Positions 23,783-29,722 of a stretch of DNA of 29,722 bases are shown one piece after another. A program made the position numbers and the translations under genes. Source of the stretch: Bacteroidota bacterium (GTDB taxonomy: Bacteria; Bacteroidota; Bacteroidia; Cytophagales; Cyclobacteriaceae); NCBI GenBank assembly GCA_023412765.1, contig JAEZBX010000050.1:1-29722 (forward strand), given 5' to 3'. The number at the start of each line of letters is the position of its first letter. Positions within the stretch are counted from its first letter, which is position 1. The notes beneath the pieces are model-generated. The model was not told the origin of the DNA. It worked only from the letters and a program-made list of their open reading frames with translations, and did not search any database.

Positions 23783-26700
23783 TTACTCGTACAATTTTGG
23801 CTTATAGGAGTCGAATGCTTTTATCAAGGATTCAACTAATTCATCTATGTTGATCGGCTTGGCAATATATCCATCCATTCCAGCCTGAAGACATTTTTCC
23901 TTGTCATCTTGCATGGCATTGGCTGTCATTGAAATGATGACTGGTTGCTGATATTGCTTCGTCCTTATCAGGCGGGTAGCCTCCAAACCATCCATTTCAG
24001 GCATTTGGACATCCATCAAAATTACCTCATAAAATGTTTCATTGAATTTCTCAATTGCCTCCAAACCTGTTTGAGCGATTTCAACGTCGCGATATCCAAG
24101 CTTGTTGAGAACACGCATGGTCAATTTTTGATTTACTACGTTGTCTTCTGCGAGAAGAATCTTGAGAGGATATTTTTCTGCAAACTCGCCTGACAAAGTT
24201 TTCTTGCCCTTGGTTTCTTCCGTTGTCGCCACCGCAGCGGTTTCGGGTCTGAGTGCTAGCTGGACGACCCGTGACAGCTGCTGTTGTTTTACAGGCTTAT
24301 TGAGCACTGCAGAAAATAGCTCTGAGTGCTTACGCTTATTCTCGTCACCGATTGAGCTTAGTAGAATTATAGGAACGGGATATTTTCTCTTGATTTGTTG
24401 AGACAGATGTAGCCCATCCATGTCGGGCATCTGCATATCAGTGATCACAAGGTCAAAATGCTGACTTCCTAATATTTCCAAAGCTTCTTTTCCTGAAGAC
24501 GCAAGTACTGGTGCAAGCATCCACTGCTCGAGCTGACCTTTTAAGATCGTGAGGTTAGTCATATTATCATCAACCACCAATACTTTCTTTCCTTCATTAC
24601 CGAGTGTATTAAAATGCACGTACTGGCGAAGCGAAGTATAGCTGACTTCTGTTTTGATAGTGAAAGTAAAAGTTGTGCCGACAGCAGATTCACTTTCAAC
24701 CGTGATGGCCCCTCCCATCAGTTGCACAAGTCGTTCACTAATTACCAGTCCAAGTCCTGTTCCTCCATATTTGCGGGTTGTCGATGAATCGACCTGAGAG
24801 AAAGCTTTAAACAATCGTGAAAGCTTGTCCTTGGGAATTCCAATACCAGTATCCTTCACATGAAACGCAAGCTCAAGGCTTGATGTATCCATTTTCACCA
24901 GATTAACACTAACAAAAATTTCACCCTGATGGGTAAACTTCATTGCGTTGCTAATTAGGTTCAACAGGATTTGTCTCAAGCGGTGACTATCGCCAACAAT
25001 TTGAGCAGGTATTTGGTAATCGATTTGATAAACAAGATCAAGACCTTTTTGAGATGCTTTAGCAGCGAACACATCCATGACCTCTTCGATGCAATGGCGC
25101 AAATCAAAAGCATGATTGTCAAGTTCCAGATTGCCTGATTCAATTTTTGAAAAATCCAGGATGTCGTTGATAACAGTCAATAGAGCTTCTCCACTGCTTC
25201 GGATGGTGTCGGTATATTCCTGTTGTTCCGGAGTCTGTTGGGTTTCTGCTAACAACGCTGCCATACCCAATACACCGTTCATTGGTGTACGTATCTCGTG
25301 ACTCATCGTTGCAAGGAAAATACTTTTTGCCTTATTCGCCTGCTCGGCTTCACTCCTGGCTTTTTCAGCTTCTTTCTGTTTAATAAAAATTTCTTCCTTT
25401 TGACGTTGAAGTTCTCCGTTGAGGGACTGGAGATATTCAGTCTGTGCCTGCTGTTGTTCATGAAGCGCCTGCATATTTTCAGCCTGTGCCTCAACGGCTT
25501 CCTTCTGCAACAGAAGCTCAGCAGTTTTTTCCTTTACTTGTTGTTCAAGTACAACTTGCCGCCTTCTTATCGCTTGCATCCTCAACCTAAATATCATTAT
25601 GATCAATGCAATAGCCGTTAATATACATAGTGAAATAAACCACCAAGTCTTCCAGAAGGGCGGAGTAATGATTATTCGAATTGATGCCCCTTCTTCATTC
25701 CAAACCCCATCATTATTCGATGCCAATACACGGAAAGTATATTCACCAGGACTCAAATTTGTATACGATGCCTTTCTCTCGTTGCCTGCATCGATCCAAT
25801 TCTCCTGAAATCCCTCCATCTTGTACCTATATTGATTTTTTTCAGGTTGGCGATAATTCAAGGCAGTAAAATCAAAGGCGAATACATTTTGCAGATAGGT
25901 CAACGTAATTTCTTCTGTAGTAAGAATATTTTCCTTGAGGATCTCGTTGGGACCAACTGCTACGGGTCTGTTAAACACACGAAACCCCGTAATGCAGACT
26001 GGCGGACGATAGGTATTAGATTTAATGCTGTCGGGATGAAAGAGATTAAAGCCATTGGTTCCCCCGAATAAAAGTTCACCCGTTGAAAGTTTGTAAGATG
26101 CCCAGCGGTTGAACTGATCGCTTTGAAGTCCATCCCCTTCAAGGAAATTCTTAAACGTACCATTCTCGGGATCAAAGCGCGACAATCCTTTGTTTGTGCT
26201 TAGCCAAAGATCGCCGCTTCTTTCCTCCAATATGCCAATAACCCCATCGTTGGGTAGCCCGTGGGTTTGTCGGTAAGATGTAAAAGTTTGAGTTTCTGGA
26301 TGGAAAAGATTAAGGCCTGCATTTGTTCCGACCCAGATCCGATTTTTTGAATCCTCATAGATTGTAAAAATACTGTTGCCGCTAAGGTTTCCAGGCTTCC
26401 CACTCCACTTGTAGTGGGTGAAAATATTGGTTTCCGGATCAAACCGATCAACGCCGTAGAGATCAGTGGCAATCCATATCTTTCCCTCCGAATCTTCAAA
26501 CAAATATTCAATTGCTATGCTTGCAACAGTGTTAGGATCATCAGGATCATGAGTATAGCGGGTAAAATCATCAGTTTCAGGATTGTATTTATTGAAACCA
26601 TTCCCCCAAGTCGCAACCCAAATATTCCCTTTGCGATCCACCAGGATGTGGAAGACATTATTGTCGCTGAGGCTCCGCGGATTTGCCGGGTCGTGCCGAT

Positions 26701-28030
26701 AACGTTTTATTTTTTTTGTGCGCGGATTGTAATAGTTGAGACCTCCACGCCACATTCCAACCCATAACCCTCCAGTTGAGTCTTTCCTCACAGCAAGGGT
26801 TTTGTTGTTCGAAAACTGGTTCAAATAGTTCGTAAACTTTTTTGTCTTACGATCGAAATAATTCAAACTTCCTCCGTCCGTTGCCACCCAAAAATTTCCA
26901 TTGACATCCTCCTCGAAAGAGCTAACAGTATTATGGCTAAGGCTATTCAGGTCGTGACGACTGTACTTATAATGATAGAAAGGATATTTACCTGGGTCAT
27001 AAACGTTAACACCTCCAAAACGTGTTCCCACCCACATACGATTGTTGACGTCAAAGAAAACCTTCGTAACGATATTGCTTTTCAAACTATTTTCCTTCGA
27101 CTGATCCTGAACGTATTTCTTAAACGTGCCATCAGATTTGTTCATCCGGTTCAGTGAGCCATCAATCGCAACCCAGAGCACGCCTTCATTATCTTCTGTT
27201 ACATTGTGCACATAACTACCACCAATGCTCCTAACATCATTAGCTATACTGAGATATCTTGTAAACCGGTTGCCAGAGGTCATCTTGTTCAGGCCATTGT
27301 CGAATGTGCCAATCCAAAGGATTCCTTCCCGATCCTCAAAAAGTGCAGTAAGTCGGTTAGAGCTTAAAGTAGAATCGTCGTTGCTCTCGTGAATAAAATT
27401 ATCGAATTCTCCATTGTTCAATTTGCTTAGTCCGCCAAAAGTAGCGACCCAAATTTGCTTTTTGGAATCTTCAACGACAGCACTGATGTTACTGTTGACC
27501 AGTGATCCTGGATTACCGGGTTCATGAAAAACACGTTTGAAAGTTTTTGACTGGCTGTCTAAAATGTTTAAGCCATGGGCCGTCCCAACCCATAGTGTCC
27601 CTTTTGAATCGATGCAAATACTGGTAACGTCATTATTGCTCAGCGACCGCGGATTATTATCATCGCTTAGAAACCTTTCAAACTTATCGGTGGCACGATC
27701 ATAAAAATTTAAGCCAAAGCGTGTTCCAACCCATAGGTTACCCGCCGCGTCCTGTGCGATACACCGAATGTTGCTGTTGCTTATGGTTGTTGAATCAAGT
27801 GGATTATTCCGATAAACATTAAACGAGTATCCATCATAAACATTCAACCCGTCCTCGGTTGCTATCCAGATAAACCCATATCGATCTTGCAAGATATCCC
27901 ATACGTTGGACTGAGACAGCCCCTGACGCGTCGATAGATGCTGAAACTCCAGGTCTTGACTATAACCAGTAGCGCTGCAAAAAAGTAGGATCAATAACGT
28001 GACCCATGCAGAAGTTCTCGAATGATTCAT
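23783..28030 (-). CDS. Hybrid sensor histidine kinase: propeller sensor, Y_Y_Y domain, HisKA, HATPase, two receivers
   Basis: This is a membrane-anchored hybrid two-component sensor of 1415 aa. A signal peptide (1-25) precedes about a dozen or more two-component-regulator propeller repeats (roughly 30-670), each with an IWVGT/LWVGT-like strand, forming a large periplasmic sensor. A Y_Y_Y domain covers about 720-790 and one membrane helix about 792-815. A long coiled coil runs to about 900. HisKA has phosphoacceptor His911 (TMSHEIRTPMNG). HATPase boxes are N1028, DTGIGIP (1060-1066) and GGTGLGL (1089-1095). Receiver 1 has Asp1198 (TDMQMPDMDG) and Lys1245. Receiver 2 has Asp1340 (LMDVQMPEMDG) and Lys1391. 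The architecture matches Bacteroides hybrid systems except that no AraC-type DNA-binding domain follows; it ends 10 residues after the last receiver helix. It follows a paralogous kinase gene by 57 bases. Target genes and ligand are unknown. Confidence 0.95.
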   Translation of the reverse strand: MNHSRTSAWVTLLILLFCSATGYSQDLEFQHLSTRQGLSQSNVWDILQDRYGFIWIATEDGLNVYDGYSFNVYRNNPLDSTTISNSNIRCIAQDAAGNLWVGTRFGLNFYDRATDKFERFLSDDNNPRSLSNNDVTSICIDSKGTLWVGTAHGLNILDSQSKTFKRVFHEPGNPGSLVNSNISAVVEDSKKQIWVATFGGLSKLNNGEFDNFIHESNDDSTLSSNRLTALFEDREGILWIGTFDNGLNKMTSGNRFTRYLSIANDVRSIGGSYVHNVTEDNEGVLWVAIDGSLNRMNKSDGTFKKYVQDQSKENSLKSNIVTKVFFDVNNRMWVGTRFGGVNVYDPGKYPFYHYKYSRHDLNSLSHNTVSSFEEDVNGNFWVATDGGSLNYFDRKTKKFTNYLNQFSNNKTLAVRKDSTGGLWVGMWRGGLNYYNPRTKKIKRYRHDPANPRSLSDNNVFHILVDRKGNIWVATWGNGFNKYNPETDDFTRYTHDPDDPNTVASIAIEYLFEDSEGKIWIATDLYGVDRFDPETNIFTHYKWSGKPGNLSGNSIFTIYEDSKNRIWVGTNAGLNLFHPETQTFTSYRQTHGLPNDGVIGILEERSGDLWLSTNKGLSRFDPENGTFKNFLEGDGLQSDQFNRWASYKLSTGELLFGGTNGFNLFHPDSIKSNTYRPPVCITGFRVFNRPVAVGPNEILKENILTTEEITLTYLQNVFAFDFTALNYRQPEKNQYRYKMEGFQENWIDAGNERKASYTNLSPGEYTFRVLASNNDGVWNEEGASIRIIITPPFWKTWWFISLCILTAIALIIMIFRLRMQAIRRRQVVLEQQVKEKTAELLLQKEAVEAQAENMQALHEQQQAQTEYLQSLNGELQRQKEEIFIKQKEAEKARSEAEQANKAKSIFLATMSHEIRTPMNGVLGMAALLAETQQTPEQQEYTDTIRSSGEALLTVINDILDFSKIESGNLELDNHAFDLRHCIEEVMDVFAAKASQKGLDLVYQIDYQIPAQIVGDSHRLRQILLNLISNAMKFTHQGEIFVSVNLVKMDTSSLELAFHVKDTGIGIPKDKLSRLFKAFSQVDSSTTRKYGGTGLGLVISERLVQLMGGAITVESESAVGTTFTFTIKTEVSYTSLRQYVHFNTLGNEGKKVLVVDDNMTNLTILKGQLEQWMLAPVLASSGKEALEILGSQHFDLVITDMQMPDMDGLHLSQQIKRKYPVPIILLSSIGDENKRKHSELFSAVLNKPVKQQQLSRVVQLALRPETAAVATTEETKGKKTLSGEFAEKYPLKILLAEDNVVNQKLTMRVLNKLGYRDVEIAQTGLEAIEKFNETFYEVILMDVQMPEMDGLEATRLIRTKQYQQPVIISMTANAMQDDKEKCLQAGMDGYIAKPINIDELVESLIKAFDSYKPKLYE

Positions 28031-28078
28031 TTATTCTTAGACATCGTCCGTTGTTTGCAAAAAATTAATATCCATACG

Positions 28079-28095
28079 CCCGCTTGCTTAGCGGG
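28079..28095 (-). promoter_or_regulatory. Stem-loop spanning the stop codon of the upstream kinase gene
   Basis: The 5-bp stem CCCGC/GCGGG has a 7-base loop that contains the TAA stop of the upstream kinase. A run of U occurs in the minus-strand RNA about 15 bases later. It is short and not a canonical terminator. It may modulate read-through or coupling into the second kinase gene. Confidence 0.3.
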
Positions 28096-29722
28096 GAATG
28101 GATCTTTGAATCTCTGCCGCCTTTTCCAATGCGGCCATCAACGCATCCAACTTAATTGGCTTGGTAACAAATTCATTCATACCCGCCTCAAGACACAACT
28201 CACGATCGCTCTGCATTGCATTAGCGGTCACGGCAATAATCACTGGTTGCCTCGCCATCTCCGTACGAATTATCCTGGTGGCTTCAAGTCCATCCATCTC
28301 CGGCATTTGCATATCCATGAGGACGACTTCGTAAAATTGAACCTTCAGTTTTTCAATAGCTTCTAATCCATTCAACGCAACGTCTATTGACTGATATCCC
28401 AGTTTGTTAAGTATTCGTATAGCCAGTTTTTGATTAATGATGTTGTCCTCGGCTAGCAAAATTCGCAGTGGAAATTTTTGCGCAAATTCTTCGGATAAGA
28501 CAGGATGGCCATTCTGCGTCATTGGCGCCTTTCTTTGAACCTTAAGAGCAGCACGAATATGTTGCGCCAACTGTAGTTGCTTGATCGGCTTATTAACCAC
28601 CGAGGTTATTATATCAGGATGTTTCTTTTTACTCTCATCACCAATTGAACTTAAGAGGATAATTGGGAGATCAGGATGTTTGGTTCTGATCTTTTTCGAA
28701 ACCTCCAGTCCGCTGATGTTCGGCATGTGCATGTCGATCAAGGCAAGGTCAAACCCATTTTTTCCGTTTAGTACCTCGAGAGCTTCATCACCGGAGTATG
28801 CAAGCGTAGGCGATAACTTCCATTGTTCCAACTGGGCTTTTAAGACACGTAGATTGGTGCCGTTCTCATCAACGATAAGTACCTTTTTCCCATCGTGTCC
28901 CGATAACGCAGGCAGGTCCTCAGACGGTTGATCGCCGACTCCACAAGAAATATTGAATTGAAAAGTCGTTCCTGCGCCTGGTTCACTTTCGACAGAGATC
29001 TTGCCCCCCATTAATTCAACCAGACGTTGACTGATTACCAAACCCAAGCCGGTGCCGCCATATTTTCGGTTCGTAGCAGAGTCAACCTGAGAGAAAGCTT
29101 TAAAAAGTCTCGACAGTTTATCTGCTGGAATCCCTATCCCGGTATCGCGCACGTGAAAACCGATGTTAAGGGAGCCGGGCCGCGATTCAATCAAATCGAT
29201 ACCGACAAAAATTTCTCCATGCGCCGTAAACTTAACTGCGTTGCTTATGAGGTTAATAAGAATTTGCCTTAACCTGTATTGGTCACCTTTAATGTGTGAA
29301 GGTATGTTGGGATCCAGTTGATAAATAAGGTCAATTGCATTATCCGATGCTTTCGCGGAAAATACATCCATTACCTCTTCAATACATTTTCGTAGTTCAA
29401 ACGACTGTGTTTCAAGTTCCAGATTACCGGAATCAATTTTTGAAAAATCCAGAATATCATTGATTATCGTTAGCAACGCCTGCCCACTGTTCCTTATCGT
29501 TTCTGTATACTCTCGCTGTTCCTCTGTTTGATCTGTTTCTGCGAGAAGATAAGTCATCCCCAACACGCCATTCATTGGTGTTCGAATCTCATGACTCATT
29601 GTTGCCAGGAAAATACTCTTAGCCTGGTTGGCCTGCTCTGCCTCTCTCCTTGCTCGTTCGGCTTCCTCACGCTCTATTTCCAATGCTTCCTTCTGTTGCA
29701 TCACAGCGGCCGTCTGTTTTTT
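28088..29722 (-). CDS. Hybrid sensor histidine kinase, paralogue (5' end cut by window edge)
   Basis: The frame is open to the right edge, so the N-terminal sensor is not visible; 544 codons are seen. In order: the end of a charged coiled coil (EIEREEAERARREAEQANQ), then HisKA with phosphoacceptor His encoded at 29591-29593 (TMSHEIRTPMNG). HATPase boxes follow (LINLISNAVKF, DTGIGIP, GGTGLGLVIS). Two receiver domains come next (phosphoacceptors in LIDMHMPN and LMDMQMPEMDG, Lys in NKPIK and TKPIK). It ends shortly after the second receiver, with no Hpt or DNA-binding domain. It is strongly similar over the whole visible length to the kinase encoded 57 bases downstream, so the pair arose by tandem duplication. 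Receiver 1 begins IVDENGTN, with Glu in place of the second Asp of the acidic pair, a tolerated variant. A GTG near 29704 is inside the coiled coil and is not the start. Confidence 0.93.
   Translation of the reverse strand, partial: KKQTAAVMQQKEALEIEREEAERARREAEQANQAKSIFLATMSHEIRTPMNGVLGMTYLLAETDQTEEQREYTETIRNSGQALLTIINDILDFSKIDSGNLELETQSFELRKCIEEVMDVFSAKASDNAIDLIYQLDPNIPSHIKGDQYRLRQILINLISNAVKFTAHGEIFVGIDLIESRPGSLNIGFHVRDTGIGIPADKLSRLFKAFSQVDSATNRKYGGTGLGLVISQRLVELMGGKISVESEPGAGTTFQFNISCGVGDQPSEDLPALSGHDGKKVLIVDENGTNLRVLKAQLEQWKLSPTLAYSGDEALEVLNGKNGFDLALIDMHMPNISGLEVSKKIRTKHPDLPIILLSSIGDESKKKHPDIITSVVNKPIKQLQLAQHIRAALKVQRKAPMTQNGHPVLSEEFAQKFPLRILLAEDNIINQKLAIRILNKLGYQSIDVALNGLEAIEKLKVQFYEVVLMDMQMPEMDGLEATRIIRTEMARQPVIIAVTANAMQSDRELCLEAGMNEFVTKPIKLDALMAALEKAAEIQRSIPR

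Noticed and set aside
23783..29722. The two kinase genes as one gene broken by a frameshift
   Set aside because: The upstream gene has its own complete kinase-receiver-receiver end and stop, and the downstream gene has its own signal peptide and sensor.

Overview
The window looks like chromosome of a member of the Bacteroidota, probably the Cytophagia. This is inferred from a SusC/SusD pair, a FecR with a DUF4974-type tail, a SusC carrying an STN signalling domain, giant FG-GAP/UnbV lipoproteins, a propeller-type hybrid sensor kinase and a near-perfect Bacteroidota promoter (TTG-N19-TACATTTG). Base composition is moderate and looks even across the window. I see no rRNA, tRNA, insertion sequence, CRISPR array or sign of recent transfer. 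All genes read as intact except the two cut by the window edges.

Region 1 (1-13676, all on the minus strand) is a Sus-like uptake locus under cell-surface signalling control. Read in the direction of transcription, the order is: ECF sigma factor, FecR-type anti-sigma factor, STN-bearing SusC transporter, SusD lipoprotein, then two very large paralogous lipoproteins built of FG-GAP/VCBS repeats with a central ASPIC/UnbV domain. The last of these runs off the left edge. No glycoside hydrolase, lyase, peptidase or sulfatase is present, so the substrate cannot be named. RNA hairpins sit at three junctions: after the sigma gene, in the susC leader, and as a strong terminator between susD and the twin lipoproteins.

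Region 2 (13677-14351, plus strand) is a single OsmC-family peroxide-reductase gene. A 20-bp perfect palindrome overlaps the -33 element of its promoter.

Region 3 (14360-23776) is an alpha-glucan/trehalose cluster. treZ and treY lie on the minus strand and are nearly fused. glgX (treX) and malQ lie on the plus strand and overlap. Between the two arms are a small SPW-repeat membrane protein and about 650 bp without a convincing gene. Together GlgX (debranching), MalQ (chain re-sizing), TreY (isomerising the reducing end to maltooligosyltrehalose) and TreZ (releasing trehalose) form a full glycogen-to-trehalose route. With OsmC next door this suggests a stress or osmoprotection theme.

Region 4 (23783-29722, minus strand) holds two tandem paralogous hybrid histidine kinases. 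The downstream one is complete: signal peptide, beta-propeller (Reg_prop) sensor, Y_Y_Y domain, membrane helix, coiled coil, HisKA, HATPase and two receiver domains. The upstream one is cut at the right edge. Neither ends in the AraC DNA-binding domain typical of Bacteroides hybrid two-component systems, so their output goes to a partner not seen here.
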